From the NCBI GenBank assembly GCA_022844345.1, contig JALHLU010000009.1, positions 124,001 to 188,000 of the forward strand: a stretch of DNA of 64,000 bases, given 5' to 3'. The DNA comes from Hyphomonadaceae bacterium (GTDB lineage: Bacteria > Pseudomonadota > Alphaproteobacteria > Caulobacterales > Hyphomonadaceae). The position numbers and the translations under genes are program-made. This document shows positions 8,661 to 18,687 of this stretch, one piece after another; positions within the stretch are counted from its first letter, which is position 1, and every line of letters begins with the position of its first letter. The notes beneath the pieces were generated by a model. It worked only from the letters and a program-made list of their open reading frames with translations, was not told where the DNA came from and made no database searches.

Positions 8661-9230
8661 ATGGCCTTGCCTGACCCAAGGGAGAGAGTGTTTGACGAAT
8701 ACCTGGCCGCCAGCGCGCGGGCAGGCAGCCGGATTGCGCTTGGACAGCTGGCGACGCGTATTCAGCCACGCCTCCTCGGCCACGCCTGCCGCCTGACCGG
8801 CGACGTTGAAGCTGCACGCGACGTCGTACAGGAATCGTGGATCGAGATCGTTCGCGGCCTGCCGCGCCTCGATGACGCCTCGGCATTTCCCGCATGGGCG
8901 TTCCGCATTGTCTCGCGCCGCTGCGCGCGCTGGGTCCGCAGGCAGCAGCGCAGCCGGCGTCTCGACGCTGCCTACGCCGCAGAACCTGCAGAAACAACAA
9001 CTCGCGATGGGGGCGAGCGCGCTTCGGATGCTGCACGCCTCGCCCGCGCCATCGCCAGCTTGCCGCCGGACCAGGGAGCCGCGATCGCTCTCTTCTACCT
9101 CGAAGACCTAAGCGTGGCCGAGATCGCCGTCGCGCTTGATGCGCCCTCAGGCACCGTGAAAACACGCCTCATGCACGCGCGCGAAAAGCTTCGGCGCACG
9201 TTGAACCTCAAGGAGACTGCAGATGAGTGA
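8661..9230 (+). CDS. ECF-type RNA polymerase sigma factor
   Basis: A 189-residue protein with sigma region 2 (HACRLTGDVEAARDVVQESW and the Trp/Arg-rich tail AFRIVSRRCARWVRR) and region 4 (LPPDQGAAIALFYLEDLSV, then GTVKTRLMHAREKLRR). ATG 8661 follows AAGGGG at the right spacing; the frame runs back to 8613 without support. The region upstream, 8614-8648, holds nested inverted repeats (TGAACC/GGTTCA and CCGGA/TCCGG), which may be a leader hairpin. The stop overlaps the next gene by eight bases, making the DUF6768 protein its probable partner. Confidence 0.92.
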   Translation: MALPDPRERVFDEYLAASARAGSRIALGQLATRIQPRLLGHACRLTGDVEAARDVVQESWIEIVRGLPRLDDASAFPAWAFRIVSRRCARWVRRQQRSRRLDAAYAAEPAETTTRDGGERASDAARLARAIASLPPDQGAAIALFYLEDLSVAEIAVALDAPSGTVKTRLMHAREKLRRTLNLKETADE

Positions 9231-9597
9231 ACTCGACAGGATGATCGAAACGGCCCTCAACGAAGAAGACCGCGCATTCCTCGCGCGGCTGGAACGCGAG
9301 CCCGGCTATCTCCGTCAAGTCGGCGGTTTGCTGTCCGGCCCGCTCGGCTGGGTGAACCTGCTGCTGATGATCGTGCAGGCCGTGATGTTCTTCGCTGGCG
9401 CCTGGTGCGCGTGGGAATTTTTCCAGGCGACCGACACCATCATGGCGCTGCGCTGGGGCTTGTCCTCGGCCACGCTGCTGATCGTGGGCGCACTGCTGAA
9501 GATTGCCACGCTTTGGCCCTCGCTGCAGGCCAACCGCGTCCTGCGCGAGATCAAGCGGCTGGAACTCCAGCTGGCACAGAAGGTCGACAGGCCGTGA
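9223..9597 (+). CDS. DUF6768 small membrane protein
   Basis: A 124-residue protein with a charged N-terminus (SELDRMIETALNEEDRAFL) and two membrane segments at about 47-68 and 76-98, matching DUF6768. It overlaps the ECF sigma gene by eight bases. Membrane proteins coupled to ECF sigma genes are often anti-sigma factors; here that role is inferred from position only, and no zinc-binding anti-sigma motif (HxxxCxxC) is present. Confidence 0.75.
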   Translation: MSELDRMIETALNEEDRAFLARLEREPGYLRQVGGLLSGPLGWVNLLLMIVQAVMFFAGAWCAWEFFQATDTIMALRWGLSSATLLIVGALLKIATLWPSLQANRVLREIKRLELQLAQKVDRP

Positions 9598-9613
9598 CCC
9601 GCGGTCTTGGTCG

Positions 9614-11212
<1,599 letters not shown>

Positions 11213-11297
11213 GGGGCGGGGGCATACAGGGGTGCGGCGGAAAGGTCTACACCAGCCAGCCTAGGCGGGTTAAGCTCCTGCTTCTGGAGAATCCCTC

Positions 11298-12050
11298 ATG
11301 GCAAAAAAGGACCGGGAGACAAAGCTCCCCGCGCCCTTTCTAAAGCGGGTCTGGCTTGAGCCGGAGAACATTCGGGAGCGGGAGGACTACCCATTCTCCA
11401 TCCCGCTCATCAAGCATGGGTTCGATCTGGACTTCACGACCGCCGTGACGATCATTGTCGGCGAGAATGGCTCGGGCAAATCCACGATCCTGGAGGGTAT
11501 CGCCGCAATTGCCGGATACGACGACGCGGGCGGCGGCAAGGGATACATGCCTGTTGACCACTCCAGTGCGCGGGAAATCGGAGGCGGGAAACTCGGGCCA
11601 CATTTGCGGGCGGCATGGCTGCCCAAAGTTACGCGCGGTTGGTTCTTCAAGGCAGAGACATTTTTCTCTGTTGCGCGTTATCTTGATGCTGTTGGATCAC
11701 CAAACGCCGACTTTCTATCTCATTCCCATGGCGAAGGCTTCCTTCGCTTCTTTGAGGAGCGCTGTCAGCGGCAGGGCATCTTCATTTTCGACGAGCCTGA
11801 ATCGGCGCTCTCGCCTGCGCGTCAGATCGAATTCCTGAAACTGCTACGCGCCATGGACGAGTCGAAAAAGTGCCAGGTGATCATGGCGACCCACTCACCG
11901 ATGCTCATGGCCTATCCGAACGCCACGCTGCTGAAGCTCACCAAGAGTGGATTGGCGCCGACGACGCTCGAGGACACAGACCACTTCAGGCTCACGCGCG
12001 ACTTCATTTCCAACCCGAAGGCCTTTGTCGAATCCGCCTTCTGGGACTAG
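11298..12050 (+). CDS. Orphan AAA/ABC-type ATPase
   Basis: A 250-residue ATPase with Walker A GENGSGKST at 55-63, an ABC-like signature SHSHGEG at 141-147, Walker B IFIFDE at 161-166 and a switch His in MATHSP near 199. This arrangement fits the small predicted ATPases of the COG3910 type. No transmembrane or nuclease domain is fused and no obvious partner adjoins: release factor 3 is divergent upstream and a GST lies 34 bases downstream. Its cellular role is not established. Confidence 0.85.
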   Translation: MAKKDRETKLPAPFLKRVWLEPENIREREDYPFSIPLIKHGFDLDFTTAVTIIVGENGSGKSTILEGIAAIAGYDDAGGGKGYMPVDHSSAREIGGGKLGPHLRAAWLPKVTRGWFFKAETFFSVARYLDAVGSPNADFLSHSHGEGFLRFFEERCQRQGIFIFDEPESALSPARQIEFLKLLRAMDESKKCQVIMATHSPMLMAYPNATLLKLTKSGLAPTTLEDTDHFRLTRDFISNPKAFVESAFWD

Positions 12051-12084
12051 AGATGCTTTCCGCCGATCTCGCACAGGTCTCTGC

Positions 12085-12684
12085 ATGAGACTCTTTTACT
12101 CCCCGACCTCGCCCTATGCCCGGAAGTGCCGGGTAGTCGCCATCGAGATGGGCGTCGAGGCGCAGGTTGAGATCATCGCCAGTTCCCCGATGGCCAGCGG
12201 AGCAGACCTGCTGGCTGTGAACCCGTTGTCCAAGGTGCCGGCTCTCGCGTTGCCCGATGGCCGCTGCATCGTCGACAGCAGGGTGATCTGCCAGTTTCTC
12301 GACGGTCTTGCAGATAGCCCCCGCCTCATCCCCACCGATGCCGCCGCCCGCATCGACTGCCTCACACGGGAGGCGCTGGCAGATGGAATCACGGACGCCG
12401 CCTTCTTGCTCACGATGGAGCGCAAGCGACCCGCCGAACAGCAATCGCCGGAATGGATCGGCCGCTGGATCGCCGCGATCCGCCGCGCGGTCGCGCACTT
12501 CAACGCGCAGCTGCCGCAACGACCCGACCCCGATCTTGGCGACATCGCGCTCGGCTGCGCGCTTGGCTATCTCGACCTGCGCCACGGCGACCTTGCCTGG
12601 CGCGCCGGGGCGCCGGCTCTGGCCGTCTGGTTTGCAGCAATATCGACTCGCCCAAGTCTCGCTTCGACTATGCCGCCGACCTGA
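12085..12684 (+). CDS. Glutathione S-transferase family protein
   Basis: A 199-residue GST. The N-terminal motif LFYSPTSPYARKCRVVA holds the catalytic-region Ser/Tyr, NPLSKVPAL the cis-Pro and DSRVICQFLD the Asp-Ser pair. The C-terminal half is helical and ends with the usual WF...RPSLASTMPP. The start was chosen at MRLFYSP because upstream frame text overlaps the ATPase gene and is not GST-like; no strong ribosome binding site is visible. It may be co-transcribed with the ATPase, from which it is separated by only 34 bases. Confidence 0.88.
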   Translation: MRLFYSPTSPYARKCRVVAIEMGVEAQVEIIASSPMASGADLLAVNPLSKVPALALPDGRCIVDSRVICQFLDGLADSPRLIPTDAAARIDCLTREALADGITDAAFLLTMERKRPAEQQSPEWIGRWIAAIRRAVAHFNAQLPQRPDPDLGDIALGCALGYLDLRHGDLAWRAGAPALAVWFAAISTRPSLASTMPPT

Positions 12685-12795
12685 CGCCCTTTCGGGCCTG
12701 ATAGCGGCCCGATAGCTGAATGCCCACTGAATACAGAAGCATGACAGAGCAAATTTACTCCCGCGGCAGCGGCTTTCTGCCGTTGACCGGGACAT

Positions 12796-12826
12796 TAATC
12801 CATGGCGGAACTCCGCACAGGGATTA
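12796..12826 (+). promoter_or_regulatory. Hairpin in the leader of the lipoprotein operon
   Basis: TAATCC (12796-12801) pairs with GGATTA (12821-12826), and an inner GCGG/CCGC stem lies between. The structure is 40 bases before the LpoB-like start and has no T-run. It could affect translation or mark a regulator site; nothing more can be said. Confidence 0.35.
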
Positions 12827-12865
12827 GTTGGTCAGGGCCTTAGAGCCCTTCTCAGGGGACCGTCC

Positions 12866-13492
12866 ATGTCGTCCAAACTGCTGTTTGCCGCCGGCCTTGC
12901 CGCGCTGTCCATGTCTGCTTGCGCCTCGGGGCCCAACCCGTCCGGCGTCCAGACGGTGCAGTTCGATCCCGGCACCAAGGGTCCCGTCCAGGGCGTCGGC
13001 ATCGAAGGTCAGGACATTGTCGCCATGGCCGACCAGATGGTTCGCGACATGCTCGCCAACCCGATGATAGCTGGCCGGCAGCCGAGCCCGCGCGTCATTC
13101 TGGATGCAGAGTATTTCCGTAACGAGAGCGCCCAGCGCATCAACACCAACATCATCGTCGACAACCTGCGCGTGAACCTGCAGCGCGCCGCCAACGGCCG
13201 TATCCGTTTCGTCTCGCGCGAATCGATGGACATGGTGGCCGGTGAGCGCGACCTGAAACGTGACGGCGTCACCGACCAGGGAACGCTGCCCATGACGCGC
13301 AACCAGCTCGGCGCCGACTATCGCCTGCGTGGCCGCATCACCTCCACCGAGCAGATCAAGACCAGCCAGGGCCTGATCCAGCGCTACAACCAGATCATCT
13401 TCGAGATGGTCGATCTCGAAACCAGCGAGATCGTCTGGACGGGCCTCTACAACTTCGCTCGCGCCGGCGCGGACGACGTCATTTATCGCTGA
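12866..13492 (+). CDS. LpoB-like penicillin-binding protein activator lipoprotein
   Basis: A 208-residue lipoprotein: signal peptide, lipobox MSAC with Cys19, then a globular domain with GQDIVAMADQMVRDML and a late stretch QIIFEMVDLETSEIVWTG that fit the LpoB/YcfM family. In Enterobacteria LpoB activates PBP1b from the outer membrane. GGGGA precedes the ATG. It is first in a three-lipoprotein operon whose other members resemble COG3014 and YcfL, a grouping known from gammaproteobacteria. The activator role in this organism is inferred from family. Confidence 0.78.
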   Translation: MSSKLLFAAGLAALSMSACASGPNPSGVQTVQFDPGTKGPVQGVGIEGQDIVAMADQMVRDMLANPMIAGRQPSPRVILDAEYFRNESAQRINTNIIVDNLRVNLQRAANGRIRFVSRESMDMVAGERDLKRDGVTDQGTLPMTRNQLGADYRLRGRITSTEQIKTSQGLIQRYNQIIFEMVDLETSEIVWTGLYNFARAGADDVIYR

Positions 13493-13516
13493 TCGCTGTT
13501 GTACGGGACGGGGGAT

Positions 13517-14779
13517 ATGTTTCGTGCACGCCAAGTCTTGCTTGCCGGCCTAGCTGCATCCACGCTCCTGCTCGGCGCGTGCGGCTCGATCGAGGACGAC
13601 ACGGTCTTCGTGCCGCCTGAAGTGATGGCCGAATGGCTGGCCGACAAGCCGCCCGCCGCCCATCACCTTTACGGCTCCGTGCTCACGGGCGGCCAGCGCA
13701 ATCGCGTGCTGAACCAAATGCGCGCGGGTCTCGCCGCCTTCGAGGCCGGGGCGGACCAGATCGCCGCCGCTTCCTTCGACGATGCGCTCAACTACATCGA
13801 GGCGATCTACGCGGACAATCCGACCGCGGAGAAGGCGCGCTCCACCTTCGTCCCGGAACGGACAAAAGAGTTCAAGGGTGAGTCCTACGAACGCGCGATG
13901 GCCTTCTTCTATCGCGGCCTGCTGTTCCTCGCCGAAGGCGATTATGGAAATGCCCGCGCCGTGTTCCAGGGCGGACAGCTGCAGGATGCGTTCGCCGAAG
14001 ACCAGCGCTATCAGTCAGATTTCGCGATCCTGGATGTCCTCTCCGGCTGGGCCTCCCAGTGCGAGGGCAACTCTGTGCTCTCACGCGACTTCTACCAGCG
14101 CGCAACCCAGGCGCGGCCAGGCATCTACATCCCACTGCCAACCGACCGTGTGTTCGCCATCGCCGACATGGGCTTGCCGCCGCTCAAGACGGGCACGGGT
14201 GAATATGCTGAATACCTCTCCTTCATGCCGCCCGAGGGGGTGCCTGAGGAGAAGGCCATCTTCGTCGCCAACGGCCGGGGCTATGAGGCTACCTTTGGCG
14301 AAGATCTTTACTGGCAGGCCTCCACGCGCGGCGGCCGCCAGGTCGACAAGATCCTCGCCGGCAAAGCCGAGTTCAAGGACATGGCCACCAACGTCGCCGC
14401 CGGCTCGCTGCTGGTGGCGGACGCCGCCCTCGATGTTGCGATCTACTCCTCCTACAGCGATTCAGGCGACGCAGCGCTCGCTGTCGCAGGCGTTGCCGCC
14501 ATCGTCGGCATCGCTTCCATGTTCATGGCGGAAGCGGCACGGCCCGAAGCCGATACGCGCTACTGGGACAACCTGCCCGCGCACATCGATTATATCAGCA
14601 TGCCCGAAGGCGCGCTGCCGACCGAAGTGGTCTTCATGGACCAGGGGGGCGGTGTTCTCGGCAGTCTCACACCGCGCGTCCGTATCGACCCCAAGGGCGG
14701 ATGCGCGCTGGCCTATGGCCGCTCGCGCCACGCCTCGGATATTCCCGCAACGCCACCCAATTCCTCACTCAGGAGATAG
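13517..14779 (+). CDS. COG3014-like TPR lipoprotein
   Basis: A 420-residue lipoprotein with lipobox LGAC (Cys22). The N-terminal half is helical and TPR-like: RAGLAAFEAGADQIAAASFD and FYRGLLFLAEGDYGNARAVF. A C-terminal hydrophobic stretch AALAVAGVAAIVGIASMFM follows, then a beta-rich end. It fits the COG3014 family, found next to LpoB and YcfL homologues in gammaproteobacteria. ATG 13517 follows GGGACGGGGG; the frame's TTG at 13499 is unlikely. Function is unknown; a scaffold role in peptidoglycan synthase control is inference. Confidence 0.75.
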   Translation: MFRARQVLLAGLAASTLLLGACGSIEDDTVFVPPEVMAEWLADKPPAAHHLYGSVLTGGQRNRVLNQMRAGLAAFEAGADQIAAASFDDALNYIEAIYADNPTAEKARSTFVPERTKEFKGESYERAMAFFYRGLLFLAEGDYGNARAVFQGGQLQDAFAEDQRYQSDFAILDVLSGWASQCEGNSVLSRDFYQRATQARPGIYIPLPTDRVFAIADMGLPPLKTGTGEYAEYLSFMPPEGVPEEKAIFVANGRGYEATFGEDLYWQASTRGGRQVDKILAGKAEFKDMATNVAAGSLLVADAALDVAIYSSYSDSGDAALAVAGVAAIVGIASMFMAEAARPEADTRYWDNLPAHIDYISMPEGALPTEVVFMDQGGGVLGSLTPRVRIDPKGGCALAYGRSRHASDIPATPPNSSLRR

Positions 14780-14783
14780 CAAC

Positions 14784-15272
14784 ATGGCCGCCTTCAAAGC
14801 CGCCGTCCTCGTGTCCGCCGCTCTCGGCCTTGCACTCACCTCGGCCTGCGCGTCCGCGCCCACGGGCATGCGCACCACGTCCTGCAACGCCAGCGCACTC
14901 GGCAACGGAACGGTGCCGGCCAATGGCGTGCTGGACTCGCAAATCCAGGGTTCCTTCACACCGATCCCGCTCGACCAGATCCAGATCCTCGATCCCACGC
15001 TGGTCCCCCAGGTGATCATCCAGTCGGCCGGCGCTGGCCGTACCGCGACCCAGACGCTGCAGGTTCAGGCCCGCATGGTAAACTGCACGGATGCGCCGAT
15101 CGCGGTTGAAGCCCGCACGCACTTCATTGCCCCCTCGGGCGCCAGCAACGAACCGATCTCGGCGTGGAAGCGGATCGATATCCCGCAGCGCGGCCTCGGC
15201 GTCTACGCCGAGTCATCGATGGGCACGACGCAGGCCGACAAGTTCCTGATCGAAATGCGCCGCGCCAAATAG
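14784..15272 (+). CDS. YcfL-like (DUF1425) lipoprotein
   Basis: A 162-residue lipoprotein with Cys22 in LTSAC. The mature part has LDPTLVPQVIIQSAG, NCTDAPIAVEARTHF, and W.RIDIPQRGL followed by FLIEMRRAK, matching the DUF1425 (YcfL) beta-sandwich. AGGAGA lies eight bases before the ATG. It closes the operon and is followed by a strong hairpin terminator at 15297-15324. In Enterobacteria ycfL adjoins lpoB, so the association is conserved across classes; its biochemical role is not known. Confidence 0.75.
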   Translation: MAAFKAAVLVSAALGLALTSACASAPTGMRTTSCNASALGNGTVPANGVLDSQIQGSFTPIPLDQIQILDPTLVPQVIIQSAGAGRTATQTLQVQARMVNCTDAPIAVEARTHFIAPSGASNEPISAWKRIDIPQRGLGVYAESSMGTTQADKFLIEMRRAK

Positions 15273-15296
15273 CACTTGCCCACGGTCACAAAATCA

Positions 15297-15324
15297 AAGG
15301 GCGGAACGATCACGTTCCGCCCTT
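15297..15324. terminator. Bidirectional hairpin terminator
   Basis: AAGGGCGGAACG and CGTTCCGCCCTT form a perfect 12-base stem with an ATCA loop, placed between the convergent YcfL-like and 15375-15920 genes. The T-rich side (TTTGATTTTG) is on the minus strand, so termination is best supported for the minus-strand gene, but the stem can serve both. Confidence 0.8.
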
Positions 15325-15374
15325 AATCTTGCGGCTCGGCCTCGCGCAACGCGCACGCGTCCGGAGCCCCTACG

Positions 15375-15920
15375 CTACTCCGTGAACAGCCAATACAGAT
15401 GCAGCGAGTATTCGTCGCTATCCTCGTAGGCTTTCTCCACGTTCACGCGCGCATAATCCGTATCGCCGAACGAGACGAGACCTGACGCACGGCCAGCCGC
15501 TGGCGTCTCGGCATCGAAGCCGATGATACGGTAGCGCCCGCCCATCCACGCCTCTGCGGGTTGCCGCTCCGAATAGCTGTCCTTCGTGCATGCCCACAGA
15601 GCCTCGACGGCCTGCGTCGCCTCCTCGGAACTTGCCACCTCCGCCGAGCAAGCCAGGTGATGCTCCCAGTAGTCGATCAGGTCGTTGATCGCGATGTCTG
15701 ACTGGATCGTGCACTGCTGGAAGCCCGGCAGCTGCGCCTTGGAAACATAGGTGATGCTTTCCTTGTCGCTGGTCGTCCGGGCGCCCTGCAACGCCTTCAC
15801 CTGCACGTGCGAACTTGCCATCAGCGTCTTCAGCGGCTGGCACGCGGCCGCCTGAGCATGCGCTGTGCCCGCGCCCATCACCACAAAAAGCCCAGCTGCA
15901 AGAACCTTCGCCAGTTTCAT
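15375..15920 (-). CDS. Secreted protein of unknown function
   Basis: A 181-residue protein with a Sec signal peptide (cleavage probable after AHA) and four cysteines in the mature part (contexts AACQPL, QQCTIQ, LACSAE and WACTKD), which could form two disulfides. GGGAGGG lies nine bases before the ATG. I do not recognise the family. It is monocistronic, with the shared hairpin terminator downstream. Confidence 0.75.
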   Translation of the reverse strand: MKLAKVLAAGLFVVMGAGTAHAQAAACQPLKTLMASSHVQVKALQGARTTSDKESITYVSKAQLPGFQQCTIQSDIAINDLIDYWEHHLACSAEVASSEEATQAVEALWACTKDSYSERQPAEAWMGGRYRIIGFDAETPAAGRASGLVSFGDTDYARVNVEKAYEDSDEYSLHLYWLFTE

Positions 15921-16078
15921 TGTGTCAGCCCTCCCGGAAAACCACGTGAATCAGACGGCAGTTAAGCACTGCGCATCGCTGCTGTGCAGCCCGAAACCCT
16001 TCTGCATCTGCGCAAAAGCAACGCCGCGCAGCCTTTGAGACCGCGCGGCGCTCATGCTTCAATATTCAGCCCGATGGC

Positions 16079-16849
16079 TCAGCCCGTGTAGATGGTCGGC
16101 TGCGGCTTCGGGATCGGCCCGTGCTGGTTCACCGCCATCTGCGACGGGATCAACATGCAGACGAGCAGGAATATACCGCCAATCAAGGGCACGAAGATCA
16201 TCAGGATGAACCATCCCGACATGCCGATATCGTGCAACCTGCGGATAATCACGGTGATGTTGGCAGGCAGGAACACCAGCCAGAGGATCGTGATCAACAC
16301 TCCCCAAATGCCCAATGCGCCGAAGAAGGCGAAAGGGGTTTGGTCATAGTATCCGTACGCGTAGCCGCTGGCCAGGCTCGACGCAGCGCCCAGCACGGTG
16401 AACATCAGGATCACGTAAACCACAGTCCACATTGCGAAGCAGATCAGGAAGAAAGACCAAAACTCCTTCCGGCGCGCGCGGCCCTCGCCGTTGAAGGACT
16501 TCGACATCACCTTCTTGAAGTAGTCCCAGATGCCCAGGTTCTCTCCCGAATACGCAACCGCCGGCGCCATGCCCGGGACCGCCCCGTATGCGCCATACGC
16601 GCCAGATGGCGCAGCCGCGCCAAATCCACCCGCGCCGGGCGCCGGCCCGGTTGCAATCGCGCCGGTTGCATCGATCACATAGATCTCAGCCGCAGTGCCG
16701 TTGCTTGGCACGAAATCGACTTTCGTTCCCGCCACGATCGGCCGAAGTTGCTGAAGGTCTGACCGCTTGAATGTATATCTGACGCCATCGTCGCCGCTGA
16801 TGAAGCCGCTGCCGGCGTGGTCGTCATACTGAAGTACGGTGCCCCGCAT
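16079..16849 (-). CDS. DUF805 membrane protein with N-terminal cold-shock-like domain
   Basis: A 256-residue fusion. Residues 1-60 (MRGTVLQYDDHAGSGFISGD, YTFKRSDL, GTKVDF) read as a cold-shock-like OB fold. A Gly/Ala/Pro-rich linker covers about 61-105. The rest is DUF805, with NGEGRARRKEFWSFFL, RRLHDIGMSGW and about four membrane segments. The function of DUF805 is unknown. An OB-fold cap on the cytoplasmic face suggests binding of nucleic acid or another ligand; that is inference, and the aromatic RNP motifs are only partly kept. GGGAGG precedes the ATG. Confidence 0.83.
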   Translation of the reverse strand: MRGTVLQYDDHAGSGFISGDDGVRYTFKRSDLQQLRPIVAGTKVDFVPSNGTAAEIYVIDATGAIATGPAPGAGGFGAAAPSGAYGAYGAVPGMAPAVAYSGENLGIWDYFKKVMSKSFNGEGRARRKEFWSFFLICFAMWTVVYVILMFTVLGAASSLASGYAYGYYDQTPFAFFGALGIWGVLITILWLVFLPANITVIIRRLHDIGMSGWFILMIFVPLIGGIFLLVCMLIPSQMAVNQHGPIPKPQPTIYTG

Positions 16850-16925
16850 CCCACGCCTCCCGAATTTTCCACACTTATGTAGGCGTGTGTCGGCGAATTT
16901 CGCAAGTAAAGTGCAATGACCTGAA

Positions 16926-17267
16926 TCAGGGGTCGCTGCGGCCCCTGACCGCCTCTGTCAGGAAAGTTCTTCCCTGCGAGTCCTCGATCTCGACGACCCA
17001 CAGGTCGCGATCGCTGGCCCGCCGCCGTGCGATGATCAAATCGACGACAGCCTCGCCATCCGCCGCCAGCTGTTCGAACTCCGTTGGTCCCTCGGGGTTG
17101 AAAGCCGGTGCATAGAGGTCCGCCTCGCCCCGCGCCCGCATCACCTTTATCAGCACATCGCCTCGATCCGCGTCTCCGCGATGGACAATGGTCGCGAACG
17201 CACCGCCCAGGTTTGCCCGCCGCAGCAGCGCTGATACCCACAGATGTGTCGGAAGCTCACGTGGCAT
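16926..17267 (-). CDS. DUF1491 family protein
   Basis: A 113-residue protein. LPTHLWVSALLRRANLGGAF and the later DVLIKVMRARGEADLYAP match DUF1491, a small alphaproteobacterial family without a known function. There is no signal peptide or membrane segment. It is divergent from a small membrane ORF at 17353. The ribosome binding site is weak. Confidence 0.85.
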   Translation of the reverse strand: MPRELPTHLWVSALLRRANLGGAFATIVHRGDADRGDVLIKVMRARGEADLYAPAFNPEGPTEFEQLAADGEAVVDLIIARRRASDRDLWVVEIEDSQGRTFLTEAVRGRSDP

Positions 17268-17352
17268 TCGGCTGCTTTACCATATTTCTCGCGGCTGGCG
17301 CCTCACTTGCAGCCAGACGGCAAGTATCGCGTAAACCATCCGGCCCGCCAGC

Positions 17353-17496
17353 ATGTTCGACACCCTGAATCTCTTGGCGGCGGCTCCCTCGCCGGAGGCC
17401 CAGCGCATCGGCGTTTACGTACTTGCCGCTATCACCGGCCTGCTCGTCTGCGGCCTGATATCCATCGCCCGCGAGCTGCGCGCCGAGCGGTCGTAA
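17353..17496 (+). CDS. Small single-span membrane protein (47 aa)
   Basis: ATG at 17353 to TAA at 17494-17496 gives 47 residues. The N-terminus is MFDTLNLLAAAPSPEAQRI, followed by a hydrophobic segment VYVLAAITGLLVCGLISIA and a charged end (RELRAERS). Codon use matches neighbours, with mostly G/C at third positions. It lies in the gap between DUF1491 and a secreted protein and overlaps neither. No strong ribosome binding site is visible and I know no family. Confidence 0.45.
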   Translation: MFDTLNLLAAAPSPEAQRIGVYVLAAITGLLVCGLISIARELRAERS

Positions 17497-17534
17497 CCCA
17501 TCCTTTATGCGGTGCGCCTAGGCTGTCGCCCGAC

Positions 17535-18440
17535 ATGCTCGCCCGCGCTTCCCTCTTCGCCCTTGCACTGGCTGCAGCCGCCCCTGCCGCCTCTGCTGAT
17601 CCTGCCTCCGTGCGCCGCACCTGGCTGGAACGCGTCGCGATCAGCGCCGCCGATCAGGCCTGCAACCTCTTCTCGGACGGCGAAAGACTGGCGCTGCTGT
17701 CGGGTTTATATCAGGCCGAGGGCGAACTCCTGCGCGCCAACCAGGGCCGCGCCGAGATGGAGCGCCTTGCTGCCGAAGTCAGCACGCGTGCGAAGTCGCT
17801 CGGCTGTGTCCACCCCGACGTCGTCTCCGTAGCCGAAACCGTCCGCAACGGTTACCGCGCCTTTGTTAAGACCACCTACATTGAATATCCTGCAAGCCAC
17901 GCCATCTGGGGCGCCTCGCGCTCCCCGCACGATCGCTGGGCCGTGTCGCAAACCGACAAGTCGAGCCTTATCGTGTTCGGCCTGCGCCGCGCGCCGAACG
18001 ATCCCGGCGTGCTGCGTCTTGCCATCGGCATGCCGGCCAAGGGCGCCGTGCCGTCCTCGGTCCAGCTCCTCATGCGCGATCCGGCGAAGATGCCTGAGCC
18101 ATGGTTCGGCGCCTTTTCGCGTCCCGGCGCCAAGCTCGTTCCACCGCCGCGCTCGATCTCGCACATCGAATGGGCCGGCAAAGTTGCGAGCGCCAAAGAC
18201 CCGGTGGGTGAGACGATTTGGGTATTTACCTTCAACGTCGCCGCCATCGCCCGCCTCGAACAACTCGATCCGCGCGAAGCGATCCAGATCGACCTGCTCC
18301 CGCCGAGCCGCGTCGAGGCGCAGGGCGTGAAGAGCATCATTCTGGAAGTCGGCGATCTGCGCGCCGCCCGCGCCTTCGCCGCCATACCGCCGCCGGAAGG
18401 CGCGCCGGTCCAGACCGCCGCTGCTGCACCTGCTCACTGA
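17535..18440 (+). CDS. Secreted protein of unknown function
   Basis: A 301-residue protein that starts at ATG 17535 with a signal peptide (MLARASLFALALAAAAPAAS). The mature part has a helical N-terminal half with two cysteines (QACNLF and LGCVHP) and a later beta-rich half beginning near IEYPASHAIW. The open frame reaches back to 17244, but that region codes for the small membrane ORF in another frame and lacks a signal peptide. I do not recognise the family. Confidence 0.75.
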   Translation: MLARASLFALALAAAAPAASADPASVRRTWLERVAISAADQACNLFSDGERLALLSGLYQAEGELLRANQGRAEMERLAAEVSTRAKSLGCVHPDVVSVAETVRNGYRAFVKTTYIEYPASHAIWGASRSPHDRWAVSQTDKSSLIVFGLRRAPNDPGVLRLAIGMPAKGAVPSSVQLLMRDPAKMPEPWFGAFSRPGAKLVPPPRSISHIEWAGKVASAKDPVGETIWVFTFNVAAIARLEQLDPREAIQIDLLPPSRVEAQGVKSIILEVGDLRAARAFAAIPPPEGAPVQTAAAAPAH

Positions 18441-18687
18441 CGCTGCCGCTCGTTTCGGGATCGCGATGGCAAGCCTCCTGCACAACCTTGCATGGCGGTG
18501 CGCGCCAGATGTGGCCCGCCTTGTGGAATTGCCGGGCTCCACCCCGAGTTCACAGCGCCAGGCGCGGCGCATCCCCACCAATCTCCAGCAATCACAGGCC
18601 GCCGCGCGCAAGTCCCCGGGCATTGATTGGTCCGTCATATTGCGCGAATGTGACGATCAGTATTTTCGCCGGACGGACAGTTGATTC

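Noticed and set aside
18466-18684. 72-codon frame ending four bases before the DUF4169 gene
   Set aside because: No ribosome binding site, only moderate third-position G/C, no recognisable feature; it may simply be leader sequence. Conservation would decide.
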